The translations under genes were made by a program, and so were the position numbers. The notes under the pieces were generated by a model. It was not told the DNA's origin and did no database searches. It worked only from the letters and a program-made list of their open reading frames with translations. Of a stretch of 64,000 bases of DNA, positions 36,141-46,359 are shown piece by piece. Within the stretch, counting starts at the first letter, position 1. Every line of letters starts with the position of its first letter. Source of the DNA: Sceloporus undulatus (Eukaryota > Chordata > Lepidosauria > Squamata > Phrynosomatidae); NCBI RefSeq assembly GCF_019175285.1, contig NC_056524.1:4270500-4334499 (forward strand), given 5' to 3'.

Positions 36141-36659
36141 GCTTGAGGATATCCCATTCTATCCTCCCAGCTGCCAAACAACCAGTCAGAACTCCAGGGT
36201 CACTGGGAACTCCAGTCTTACTGGGTGGCTTTGGAGTGTGCTTAGCTGATATTCTATTGGGTTGCAGAGGAGAGAAAAAGGAAGGAAACCAGGGCTGTTG
36301 ATCAGCTCTGCTGGAAGATGAAGACTCTGCCTTCAGCTGTTTCTCAACATTGAGCATCAGCAACCAATCCATCAGGCACCCTGACCTGTTTCCATCCTAC
36401 TTTGACTTTAAAGACCTGGTAGCAGTCTTTCTTTTTCCTCCTTTTGTGTCTTACAGACAGTAAGCCTTAGCATAAGGATTCCTGTGGTTTCTACTTCCCT
36501 GGGAGACTTTTTGGCTCACAAGCAAGGTATCTTTAAGTAACCATACAAACATCATCATCATGATTTGCCACGATTTGCAAGAATACATCAAAACACACCT
36601 ATGGGGAGCAGATGTATCCGAAACCTTGTCCACTAAAGACAGACCATGCATGGCATCTA

Positions 36660-36868
36660 TGTAGGGTTGCCAAAATTCTCTACTACAAAACGGGACAAAA
36701 TGTAGGACAAAATGTAGACCAAAATGCAAGAGAATTGTAGGATAAAATTTAGCTCAAAATGTAGGACATTTGAGAAAAATGGAGGGCCTTAAATGTCCTA
36801 CATTTTGGGCTAAATTTTGTCCTACATTTTGTCCTGGTTTGTGGTAGAGAATTTGGCAACCCTACATC
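36660..36868. mobile_element. Compact palindromic MITE (TAGGGTTGCCAAA ends)
   Basis: Left TAGGGTTGCCAAAATTCTCT and right AGAGAATTTGGCAACCCTA are inverted; arms repeat GGACAAAATGTAGGACAAAA. The same family is split in the COA4 intron. A half copy of the AAACACACTG MITE follows at 36945-36990. Confidence 0.85.
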
Positions 36869-37096
36869 TATGGAATGCTGATTATTAATCATAGAAGAAA
36901 ACTTGGAAGGGTTGTGGCAGAACGGAGTATCATGGAGAAGAGCAAGCGAAACTGGATTATTTCTGCAGTGTGTTTTGGACCTAAATCTGGCCAGCGGTGA
37001 GCAGGAAAATATGCCACCATATTTTGTTACAATCTCTTCTGACAGGTTTATCCGGATGAATTTTAAACTGAGAATTTGAAATGATGGATGTGAAAT

Positions 37097-37196
37097 NNNN
37101 NNNNNNNNNNNNNNNNNNNNNNNNNNNNNNNNNNNNNNNNNNNNNNNNNNNNNNNNNNNNNNNNNNNNNNNNNNNNNNNNNNNNNNNNNNNNNNNN
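37097..37196. other. Assembly gap, 100 N
   Basis: Left edge of the block that appears misplaced (37197-43760). The missing MRPL48 first exon could lie here. Confidence 1.
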
Positions 37197-37424
37197 GGCA
37201 TACTTTCTGATTCCTCTTTCCCCCAGCAACCACAGTTCCTCCTTATAAATGTATTTCATAAAAGTGTTATGTTAGATAAAACAGGTTTAAAAATGGCAAT
37301 TTCTCTTCCTATTTCTACTCTTCACCTACCAAGGAAGCTACCCAAAAAAGTGCCATATCCTGTTAACAGCTGGATATGATCTTAGAAATGAAGGGTTTTT
37401 GCTTCTCAAAGCATTTAGCAAAAC

Positions 37425-37565
37425 TTACAACAGAGATTTCCAAACTTTGGTTCTCAAGTTATTTTGGCCTCCCAGAAGCCCAGCCACTATGGGCAATGCC
37501 TAGCAATCCTGGGAGTTGAATTCCAAAAGATATGGAGGATCAAAATTGAGGAACCACTGGTCTAC
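37425..37565. mobile_element. Hairpin MITE, hAT-like ends
   Basis: ACAGAGATTTCCAAACTTTG at left against GGAACCACTGGTCT at right, with GGCCTCCCAGAAGCCCAGCC in the middle. Same family as 28940. 37570-38547 holds only the presumed PAAF1 3' UTR. Confidence 0.6.
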
Positions 37566-38006
37566 AATTTCATTCTCCAATTTTAAAAGTCCTTACATAG
37601 ACAGCACTACACTTACATACATACACAGTACTTACACAGACAGTACTATACCATACTATATATGTTTCAATAACATAGCATTATTCTTCCATCCCATTTC
37701 CCTTTTTGCTATCAAAAAGTCTACTTGATCATTCTGGAAAATTACACATTCTTTAACTCCTTTGTGTTAACAAAAATATTATCCTAGTATGTGTCAGAGA
37801 GATGTACACCAATATCTTCCTGTCAAAGATGAAAGAAGACCCAATGAAAACACAAAACAAATCCTCTGAAACTGTTGGTGGAAGCCAAAAAAACAATGGC
37901 AAATTAAGGACTGTTAAGAGTAGGGTCTTAAGAAGGAATTAATCAATGCTTTTTTTTTTACTATCAGTTTAACAAAACCAACAAAATAACTTGAGATCAA
38001 AGCAGC

Positions 38007-38012
38007 TTTATT
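38007..38012 (-). terminator. PAAF1: Likely PAAF1 poly(A) signal
   Basis: AATAAA on the minus strand about 540 bases downstream of the PAAF1 stop codon at 38548. The intervening sequence would be the 3' UTR. Inferred from position and motif only. Confidence 0.5.
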
Positions 38013-38547
38013 TTCTATGGAAACTTACAACTGGCAGAGTACTTGTTGAGAGGCAGTAAGGAGCATCAGAAAAGGGTAATTCTGTGAGGAGGGCATGAGA
38101 TTTAAAACAAAAGGTTTTCATAGTTGTATGCTCTCTTCAAGATACAGACAAAGCTGGGCAGGGCATACTAAAAACACATCCTTTTGCTCAAGTGTTCTGG
38201 TCCTGATTTTCCTCACACCCATCAGTTCCTTCTCCTCCTTGGAAAAACCAATAGCTTATACAAAAACATATTTGCAAATACAAAATGAGGTGTAACTTGT
38301 GCTGCAGAACACTGTAAATGTTAATGGCTTTTCTCTTTTCTCTGTCAGCAGGAAGATAACTGGCAGCTTGATCTTGGACTGTGACTTAATGTGGTCCCCA
38401 AGTGCGTGTCTGCTCCAGCCACACTTACTGTGTGACATCGTGGAAATTTGACACTGGTACAGCTTGTTACAAATGGTATTTCGAAGGTAATCCCTAAAAT
38501 ACATCCAGCATTCTCAAATAGGACTTGTGTTCCTAGCTCTTGTTGAT

Positions 38548-38625
38548 TCAGAGGTCTGAAAGCTGATATCTCCTGACCAACCCATCTCTGCAGCAGGTAT
38601 AGATCTGCTTCTCCCATGTTGCCAC
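38548..38625 (-). CDS. PAAF1: PAAF1 last coding exon, out of place
   Basis: Reads VATWEKQIYTCC followed by RDGLVRRYQLSDL and a stop, 25 codons, essentially the human PAAF1 C-terminus. It is preceded by a good acceptor (CCTTTTTAG) and starts in phase 0, exactly as the exon ending at 305 requires. It lies on the same strand as PAAF1 but about 27 kb upstream of its start codon, so it cannot join the other exons by ordinary cis-splicing as assembled. It shows no sign of decay. A misplaced or duplicated contig is the likely reason; a real partial duplication is possible. Confidence 0.95.
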   Translation of the reverse strand: MATWEKQIYTCCRDGLVRRYQLSDL

Positions 38626-39698
38626 CTAAAAAGGTAATAGCAAGAGCAGTATGTGAAGTCATAATTCAGTGAAAAATGTGTTTAGAACCCACACCTAACT
38701 GTACAGGAGGCAAAAAGAAAAGAGGAAGAAGACTCACCCCATAAAGAGGTGAAAAATGAGTCGCTAAAAAAAACTACATCAAATGACCTCAAGTCCACAT
38801 CTGGGAAAGCATGTCTGCACTAACCAGAAAGGAAGGATCTGAGTTCCAACTAGTGGCAAGGATTTCTCCTCTGTCCATTCAGATCAATGGAGACAAATAT
38901 TGCCACAACTCAACAATTCTAATGGTCCAAGGGTAAATTCCACTTAAATGATCATATATATTGCTCTTTGTATCACAGCTGGTAATAAAGGAAAGAACAC
39001 CATCCAACAGCATTTTGTTACAATTATGGTGTTTGGGTAGCTGTGTCTTCAGATACAGAAATTGCAACCAGTGCACAACAGTTACTTATGCTGGATTGTT
39101 GTCACTCTTTTTGGGCACCCCAACCCCAAAGAGTGCAACGGACCCTTTAAGGAGCAGTGACAGAGAACCTACTGCCTTTGTGACACTCTGAGAGGTAATG
39201 TCCACCTTATAAAACCTTGCTTTCAGATTCAATGGTCAATGAAGGCCATGTTATTATTGTCTATTTTAGAACCAAAATGTCACTGCTATACTTCCAGTGA
39301 TATTCTCCATTCTCTAGTACTGGAACTGGCAACCAGATCCTCAAAGAATCATAGGCGGGTTACAGACGGGCAGGGGAGGACGTCTTGGAGGTGTATTCAG
39401 CTGAATGCAGAGCCTCCAGACGGCCCGCCCCGGGGGCGTGCTTCAGGTGTTGGAGCTTCCACACGGGGGGCAGTGAAGACGCCTCACCTGGGTCCATTTT
39501 GGACCCGGAGCTTCCATACCGCCGCCTCGGAGGACGCTGCAAAAAGAGAAGCAGCTTCCGCACGGGCGGCCCAAAGCGCGGCTTTTTTTTCTTTTGCCGC
39601 ATGAGAAGTGCGCAGCTTCGTAGCTGCAGCGCTAAGCAGCGGCGGCAGAAAGCCTGTCTGCGCATTTAAAGCGCCCAAGCCCCTTTAAACTTTCTCTC

Positions 39699-39866
39699 CT
39701 CTACGAGGCCTTGGAGGCTGGCATCTATGTGCCAGGGAACCCCAGCATCAACATCACAAGCCAGCAGATCGGGCCCCTGATACTGGCTGACTGTGCCTAC
39801 CCCATTTGGAAGTGGCTCATGACCCCCTTGAAGAGAAAGAGAAGAAGAAAGCAGGGGAGGATGTGA
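39699..39866 (+). pseudogene. Harbinger (HARBI1-like) transposase remnant
   Basis: Fifty-five codons reading LYEALEAGIYVPGNPS, then IGPLILADCAYPIWKWLMTP, then a basic tail and a stop. The AGxY...G and GDxAYPLxxWLMxP signature belongs to the second DDE block of Harbinger nucleases; here the usual GD is AD, keeping the catalytic-type Asp. Upstream and downstream catalytic regions are not visible, so this is a decayed piece, not a working enzyme. Confidence 0.75.
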
Positions 39867-40347
39867 GGGATGCCCTGGCAGATTTTTTCCTGACAAGGAG
39901 AATCTGAAGGATGGCTCCTGTGCCATCATCTGTGATGTCAGAGTGCATTGTACTGTAATAGCATAAGCACATGAATAAATGTATCCCATTATCCACAGTT
40001 TGAGTCTGCCTATCATTCCTGATCTGTGCTGTGGGCATGTTTTGCCACGTGCCTGAGGGGGACACACACAAACACACACACAGAAAAAGTCTCCTGGCGC
40101 CTGTTTTCCTGGGGCAAAAAGATACATCAGCTCCAACTGCCAATTGCCCCTTTGACAATGTATCAATCCCCCTCAAATTCAAGCTTTCCTAATGGCCAAT
40201 TTGAATGTATCAATGGGGCACCCAGAGGACATCTATTGGGGGAAAGATTCAAACTGCCCCTCTGAAAGCTTTCATTGGCCTAGGACCACCGTGGCCTAAT
40301 GGCCCAGAGCCACAGGTGCCCATATATACCCGTGCGCAACTGTGCAA

Positions 40348-40447
40348 NNNNNNNNNNNNNNNNNNNNNNNNNNNNNNNNNNNNNNNNNNNNNNNNNNNNN
40401 NNNNNNNNNNNNNNNNNNNNNNNNNNNNNNNNNNNNNNNNNNNNNNN
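40348..40447. other. Assembly gap, 100 N, flanked by identical sequence
   Basis: The 39 bases before the gap (40309-40347) equal the 39 bases after it (40448-40486), so the two contig ends probably overlap. Confidence 1.
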
Positions 40448-40507
40448 GCCACAGGTGCCCATATATACCCGTGCGCAACTGTGCAAGACCCCAGGACGGC
40501 GATCGAC

Positions 40508-41625
40508 ATGGCAGAGCCACGCAGGAGGGTCCCGGTCCGAATCGCTTATTGGACTGATGAGGAGGTCGGGATCCTCCTGGACTCCCTGATGCCACAGGCA
40601 GCTGCGAGAAGGGTGATGGCTAGCACCAACAAGCCCAACCGGGGGCATTTTCTCGAGGCATCTCGTGCCCTCCGAAACCAAGGGTTTCAAAGAACGCTGC
40701 ACCAATGTAGAGTGAAGTTTAAAACTCTGAAGGCAGCGTTCTTTGAAACCCTGGAGGATTTTGGAGAGGCGCCCCCGGTTGACAAGCAGCCACCATTCTT
40801 CTCGCGGCTGAAGGACCTGTGGATCAGGGGAGATCGGCCCAGACCGGAAGATCGCCGTCCTCCAGGTAAGCCAGAGCTCTTGCTATGCCCTGTCCTACCC
40901 TCCTTGACCCTTCCCTTGCCCTCCTCTCCTTCCTGCATGGTGCCAATGCCATCCCTCCTCTTCCCTTCTGCAGGTGTGCGGCCGAGGCGGAGGGAGGGAG
41001 GGCACCCTGCCAGGTCGCCCTCTCCACCATCCTCGGGGGACGAGGATGTCCCCGAGGGTGGGCCACAGCCAGGACCAGCTGCTGTGGCCCCTCCGCAGCC
41101 AGAGCAGGCTCCTCTGGCGGCAGGTAGGTCCCCAGGGTGAGGGGTGGGGGTTGCCTGTCTGCAGCCCCCACGACACTTGTGCCCTCGTCTGCCATGCCAG
41201 CATGGTAACTTGGGCCTTTCCTTCCCCTTTTGCAGGGCTTCATGTCCTCGCTGCTGTTGCTGCCGCCGAGGAAGAGGAGCCTGGGCCGAGCCGCCGCCTG
41301 CCAGGAGTGCCAGGGCACTTGGCCCTCGATGCCAGTGCCCTGGATCGTGTCCTCCAAGCCTGGCAGCAAGGTAAGTGTAGAGGTGAACCCAGGGAAGGGA
41401 GTGGGGGCACCCAGAAACCCTGCCTGTGGGAGTGGGTGATGGGCTGCACAGGCTGATCCTAACCATCCTCTTTCTTTTCCCCCCACAGAGAACCGGACGG
41501 AGAGGAGGTTCGCTGTGCTGGAGGAGAAAGTGGACAAGCTGGCGGAGAGAGTCTCCTCCATGGAAGAGACCCTCCAGGAACTCCTCCGCCGGCTGCCCGC
41601 CCCACCGCCTCCTCCCCCTCCCTGA
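40508..41625 (+). CDS. Myb/SANT-like DNA-binding protein of the Harbinger element
   Basis: Four exons, 40508-40865, 40974-41123, 41236-41370 and 41489-41625. All junctions are GT-AG and every intron is phase 1, giving 259 residues with no interruption. Residues about 10-100 form a Myb/SANT-like trihelix domain: YWTDEEVGILLDSL, then NRGHFLEASRAL, then LHQCRVKFKTLKAAFFETLE. A Pro/Ser/Glu-rich linker follows, then a C-terminal coiled coil (FAVLEEKVDKLAERVSSMEE) ending in a polyproline tail. Harbinger elements usually carry a second gene of this kind, whose product helps bring the transposase to DNA. Introns are short and GC-rich. A poly(A) signal lies about 150 bases past the stop, beyond a 100-N gap. 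It could instead be a host gene of MSANTD type, but its place inside the inverted ends argues for the transposon. Confidence 0.75.
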
Positions 41626-41637
41626 AGCAGCTTCCCT

Positions 41638-41737
41638 NNNNNNNNNNNNNNNNNNNNNNNNNNNNNNNNNNNNNNNNNNNNNNNNNNNNNNNNNNNNNNN
41701 NNNNNNNNNNNNNNNNNNNNNNNNNNNNNNNNNNNNN
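41638..41737. other. Assembly gap, 100 N
   Basis: Lies in the 3' UTR of the SANT gene, 12 bases after its stop codon. Confidence 1.
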
Positions 41738-41888
41738 CTTTGTAAATAGTTGTAAATAAGATTTTTATTGTTGTTAATAAAAAAGTTTATTTTTAAAAAA
41801 AATTTGTGTGGTTAATTATGCGCAACTGCGGCGGTGTGGCTGTGAGTGTGAATGAGGCGCAACTGTGCAGTCTAAAGCTAGGCAGGAG

Positions 41889-42031
41889 TGGTGTGAGGTA
41901 GCAATCTCCAAACTCTGTCCTTCCAGGCATTTGGACTTCATGTCCCAGAATCCCAGACCACAGGGCAAGGTGGCTGGGGATTCTGGGAGATGAAGTCCAA
42001 ACGCCTGGAAGGACAGAGTTTGGAGATTGCT
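41889..42031. mobile_element. Nested hairpin MITE inside the Harbinger element
   Basis: Nearly perfect inverted arms: AGCAATCTCCAAACTCTGTC at left, GACAGAGTTTGGAGATTGCT at right, centred near 41960. High arm identity suggests recent insertion. Confidence 0.8.
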
Positions 42032-42621
42032 GGTTTGGGGACCAGTGAGCCAGGCATGGTGGGAGGAGAGAACAGGAAGGGTAGAATAGAGTAGATAGGG
42101 TTGGAAGGGAACACATGTCCTGGGAGGCGAAATGATGTCTTTATGGGACATCATGGGACCTAGTGCCTTGTCAGTGCTCCCTGCCCCTTGATCCCAGGCC
42201 CTCTCTAGTTGCCCTTTGCCTTTGGGGGCAAGTTTAGAGGGCATCAAAAGGTCTTGGGCACATTCAAGCTCCGGGGTCTCTTTTTTTTTTTTCCTTTGCC
42301 GGCTGGCGAATGCGCAGCTGCGCAGGGCTAAGCAGCGGCGGCAGAAAGCCTATGGGCACATTTAAAGTGCCCAAGCCCCTTTAAAACAAAGATGGTCTCC
42401 TGCCAGCTGGTGATCAGCTGGTGTTGGCATCCTTGTCCGCTTGCACTTTGCCAGTGTCAGCAGCATCATGGATGCCTCCTCTCCTTTGGTCCCCGCGCTC
42501 CTGCTGAATCTGCAATGCGCAGCCACAGCTGTCTCCGCTGCCACCGCTGTCCCCCTGCCATCTCCCCTCACCTCCTTTGTACATATGTCAATATTTACAG
42601 TTTTAGCGTTTTTTATTGTTA

Positions 42622-43495
42622 GGTGAAAATGGCAGAGGAATGTGTGTAGGGGTGCACTTTAAAGTCCAAACTTTCCAAGCAGCGCATGCGTACATGTTGC
42701 TCTAGGGTTAGGGTTAGGGTTAGGGTTACGAGGCTTAAAATGCACCGCAGCTGTGCCTCAGCTTCCACAGCTGCATGGCAGTGGACGTTGCAATTAAAGC
42801 CTGACTGCAAACTGCGCATGTTCCAAGACCCCAACTCACTATGCGACGGAGCTTTTAAATGGGCAACTTAAAGTAGCGGCGTAGCAATTCTGGTGTACCG
42901 GGGCAGCAGCTCTCATGGCTTCTTCCCCTTCTCGATATGTGTCAGCATTCAGGTAGGACTGCTCCAGTTTCTGTAAAATGTTTGGCTGGGACCATATAGC
43001 TATGAGGTCAGCCGTCTCAGTATGAGACCAAGACGTCCCCCTGCCTTTTTTCGGGGTGCTGGTGGATGGCTGAGCCATCCTGCCTGGTGGCAAAGGGGAG
43101 CCGCCACACAGCTGTGCCAGGAGCAGCCGAACTGTGCCCTTTCCCATGTGAAAATGGCGCAGGAATGTGTGTAGGGGGTCACTTTAAATCCCAAACTTTC
43201 CCTTTTCACTTTCTACAACCAAAACATCCGCCGGCAAAAGTTACAACTTCCCGCGGTTCTAGCAACGCATGCGCACAACTGGCTCTAGGGTTAGGGTTAC
43301 GAGGCTTAAAATGCGCTGCAGCTGTGCCTCAGCTTCCACAGCTCCATGGCAGCGGACGTTGCAATTAAAGCTTGGCTGCAAACCACGCATGTCCTGGGAC
43401 CCCGACCCATTATGGGACGCAGCTGACACGGAGCTTTTAAACCGGCAACTTATATTTGCGGCGTAGCAATTCTGACGTATCGGTGCAGCAGCTTA
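42622..43495 (+). repeat. Direct duplication within the Harbinger element with TTAGGG-like units
   Basis: 42622-42916 and 43148-43495 are diverged direct copies, sharing AGGAATGTGTGTAGGGG, CGAGGCTTAAAATGC and GCGGCGTAGCAATTCTG. The left copy has about four GGGTTA units (42702-42728), the right about two (43282-43298). A separate pair, 39590-39690 and 42290-42390, shares GCTAAGCAGCGGCGGCAGAA. Confidence 0.85.
42926..43078 (-). pseudogene. Second Myb/SANT-like fragment of the Harbinger element
   Basis: Begins MAQPSTSTPKKGRGTSWSHT, then ETADLIAIWSQPNILQKLEQ, then SYLNADTYR, the first helices of a different SANT-like family from the 40508 gene; the frame then leaves the domain. It is antisense to the first SANT gene and lies between two direct repeats. 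Confidence 0.65.
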
Positions 43496-43713
43496 CAGAT
43501 GGAGCTGCGCAGGTACGCCGCAAATAAAAAAGAAGCAGAAAAAAGCAGCACCTTTTTAAAGCCGCTTCTTCCCGCTTGGGGCGTGCAGGGGGCGTGTTCA
43601 TGGCGGCATTCAGGTAAAGCCCGTCTGAAGGCTCTACCTTCATGACGTCATGAGTACATCCCTTTTTGCCCGTCTGTAACCCGCCATAGAATCTTACTGT
43701 TGGAAGGGACTTC

Positions 43714-43760
43714 AAGGACCATCTAATACCACCCTCTGCCATCCAGGAATACACGACTGA
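43714..43760. repeat. 47 bases identical to window start (1-47)
   Basis: Exact match with 1-47, ending at the 25-N gap. Both are CR1-derived, but exact identity in such an old copy points to one locus present twice. Confidence 0.9.
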
Positions 43761-43785
43761 NNNNNNNNNNNNNNNNNNNNNNNNN
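43761..43785. other. Assembly gap, 25 N
   Basis: Right edge of the displaced block; sequence quality changes here. Confidence 1.
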
Positions 43786-43847
43786 CACGATAATATATAT
43801 ACCAATATATAAATATAAAGCATAACGATACATATCAGATACGAACA

Positions 43848-44100
43848 TGGAGCCCTGGTGGCGCAGGGTCAACTGCCTGTATACGCAGCCATTCACTACA
43901 AACACAAGGTGGTGAGTTCAACACCAGCAAAAGGGCCAAGGCTGACTCAGGCTTGCACCCTTCCGAGGAGGGAGCTAAAATGAGTACCCCAGACTGTTGG
44001 GGCAAATTAGCTTACTTGGCTGTTCAACCCGCTATGATCTTGTGGATAGCGGGAAAAAATAAACATGATTTATTATTATTATTATATATTATTATTATTA
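43848..44100 (+). repeat. tRNA-derived SINE, Anolis SINE2-like, with (ATT)n tail
   Basis: GGAGCCCTGGTGGCGCAGGG, AAGGTGGTGAGTTCAACACC and TAAAATGAGTACCCCAGACT, ending in an ATT run. Several single-base slips against the 28415 copy. Confidence 0.8.
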
Positions 44101-44104
44101 TTAT

Positions 44105-45240
44105 ATAGACATAGAATCTAGAGTTGGGAGACCACTAGGGCCATCCAGTCCAACCCCCTGGCCATGCAGGAATCCCAAACAAAGCACCTGACAGATGGCC
44201 ATCCAGGCCCGTTGAAGACCTTCAAGGAGGGGGTCCTCCACTACACTCCGAGGAAGCGTGTTCACTGTCGAAAGCCCTCACTGTCAGGAAGTTCCTCCAC
44301 GTGAGGTGGAATCTCTTTTCCTGGAGCTTGCATCCATTATTCCGGGTTTCGTCTCTGGAGCAGGCAGAAAAAAAGCTTGCTGGCTCCTCTTCAATATGAC
44401 ATCCCTTTAAATATTTAACCGGGCTATCATCACACTCTTAAACCTTCTCTTCTCCAGGCTAAATATCCCCAGCTCCTAAGTCCTTCCATCATAGGGCATG
44501 GTTTCCAGACCCTTCACCATTTTTGTCGCCCTCCTTTGGACACGCTCCAGTTTCTCAATGTCCTTCTGAATTGTGGCGCCAGAACTGGACACAATATTCT
44601 AGGTGGGCCCTCTGACCAGAGCAGAATACAGTGGCACTATTACTTCTCTTGATCTAGGACACTATACTTCTATTGATGCAGCCTAAAATAGCATTGGCTT
44701 TTTAGCTGCCGCATCACACGTCACTACATGTTTCAATTTGGTGGTCTACTTGGACTCCTAGATCCCTTTCACACGTAGTTTCATTCCAGCCAGGTGTCAC
44801 CCATCCTATATCTGGTGCTTTTATTTTCCGCCCCTAAGTGCAATACCTTACATTTTTCTCTTCGTGTGAATTTCATTTGTTAGCTTTGGCCGCAGCTTTC
44901 TTAGTCTATTCAGGTCATTTTGAATCTTGATCCTGTCCTCTGGGGTATTAGCTATTCCCCCTTTTAATGTGGTGTCACTGGCAAATTTGATAAGTATGCT
45001 CCCAATTCTTTCATCAGGTCATTGATAAAGATGTTGAATAGCCCTGGGCCCAGGACAGAGCCCTGTGGGGACCCCACTGTCACTTCTAGTCTCTCTAGAT
45101 GAAAAAGGTGCCATTGTTGAGGCACCCTTTGGGTTCAGCCAGTCAACCAATTACAAATCCATGTAAACGTTTACCGCTTGTCTAGTCCACATTTTACAAG
45201 CTTGTTTTTCAAGAATGTCATGGGAACTTTGTCAAAGGTG
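44105..45240 (-). repeat. CR1 LINE 3' fragment, 1.1 kb, with many small indels
   Basis: Longest CR1 copy in the window; includes the tail, the [14 protein letters not shown] region and reverse-transcriptase sequence up to the segment complementary to PVTFLKNKLVKCGLD. One-base losses are frequent compared with the copies at 34345 and 48341. Confidence 0.9.
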
Positions 45241-45244
45241 TATA

Positions 45245-46225
45245 TTATTAAATTATATTATTATCATAATATAGTATATAGTATATAATATAAATATATA
45301 TCGTATTGAAAGGGAAATAAAACAAGGCTTTTCCCTTTGGGAAGGTTCTTGGAGTGACGCAGCCGAACTAGAAAGTCGAAGGCTCGATTGTGTGGTCCCA
45401 GAGTAAAAACACAAGGTTATTGACCGATTGGGCTGACAGTGCCACCCAAACAGGTGTTTTCCAAGGCTGCAGCAGCCTTCTTGTTTGTGTTACAATTTTA
45501 TACATTTCTTTTAGGCAGAGAACCCAGCAGACCAGGCCCATGCCCATCATAGGTCTGTGCTGTTCATTTCTACCTAGCCATGAGGTAATCAGGCACTAAG
45601 TTGTTAAGGCAAGGTCCTAAAAGTTTCATGAGCTGAGCCCTTGAAGTTACTAACAGCAGTTTCTTCACAAACAATTGCCCTGCAAGGCGGGAATGCAATT
45701 AACGGAATCAGTTGGGGGCAGTTAGGACAAGCTACGGATACAGGCCAGGGAGAGCAGAGGGAGGTGTGGTAATGTATGGTGTGTGTTCGCTATAAAAGTC
45801 ACAACACAGGGAAAAGGAGAGTGGGGGGCCCAGGTCCCGCCCATTGCAAATTTAACGCTGTAGACTCAGTCCATGCGTCAATTGTCGTCAATTGTCCTGT
45901 TCTCTTGAAGCAAGCAGGTTACAGAAGCAAAAAGTAAGGAAGGATTAGCATAGCTATTTCATATTTATACATTTCAAACCTCTCAGTATATATAATATAG
46001 TATATAATTTATAATTTAATATATAATGATATAATAATAATTATTATATATATTATGATATATACTATATATGTATGTATATATATTATAATTTAATATG
46101 TAATATATAATAATTTTATATAATATATCTAAAGTATAGTATATAGCATATAATATAATATACAATAATAATATAACATAATAATATAATATATAGAGAG
46201 TTATATGATTATTAAAGACTATATT
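45245..46225. other. Unclassified block framed by AT-rich runs
   Basis: 45245-45300 and 45985-46200 are TA/ATT simple sequence. Between them, 45305-45975 is non-simple, with TATAAAAG at 45792. It resembles a retroelement terminal region but has no paired copy or clear ends here, so I leave it unnamed. No coding frame of note. Confidence 0.4.
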
Positions 46226-46359
46226 GTTTAGAGAAGCGTTCCTAGAGGCGAGCCCCTCTCTGACCCAGGAAGCCTCCTTTTAAGCATCCATTAAGAAGCC
46301 AAGCCCTTCCTCCAGTCCATCTGCCTTGGTCCAGGCCTCGGAGGTGGGGAAGAACTGCT

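Larger units (their letters stand above)
39354..43685. mobile_element. PIF/Harbinger DNA transposon, 4.3 kb
   Basis: Perfect 19-base inverted ends, GGCGGGTTACAGACGGGCA, flanked by ATA on both sides (39351-39353 and 43686-43688), a 3-base target duplication as in PIF/Harbinger. The flanks read through as a CR1 tail once the element is removed. It is GC-rich and contains a DDE transposase remnant (39699-39863, +), a four-exon Myb/SANT-like gene (40508-41625, +), a poly(A) signal near 41778 and a SANT-like fragment on the minus strand (42926-43078). No complete transposase is visible, so it is non-autonomous as read. Two 100-N gaps interrupt it. Internal repeats suggest a composite of related units. 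Confidence 0.85.

Noticed and set aside
40687-41561. Long minus-strand frames of 245-259 codons
   Set aside because: Antisense shadows in GC-rich DNA of the spliced SANT gene; they run through its introns and carry no known domain.
45305-45975. Possible LTR-type remnant
   Set aside because: No paired copy, target duplication or clear ends, so not named as such.
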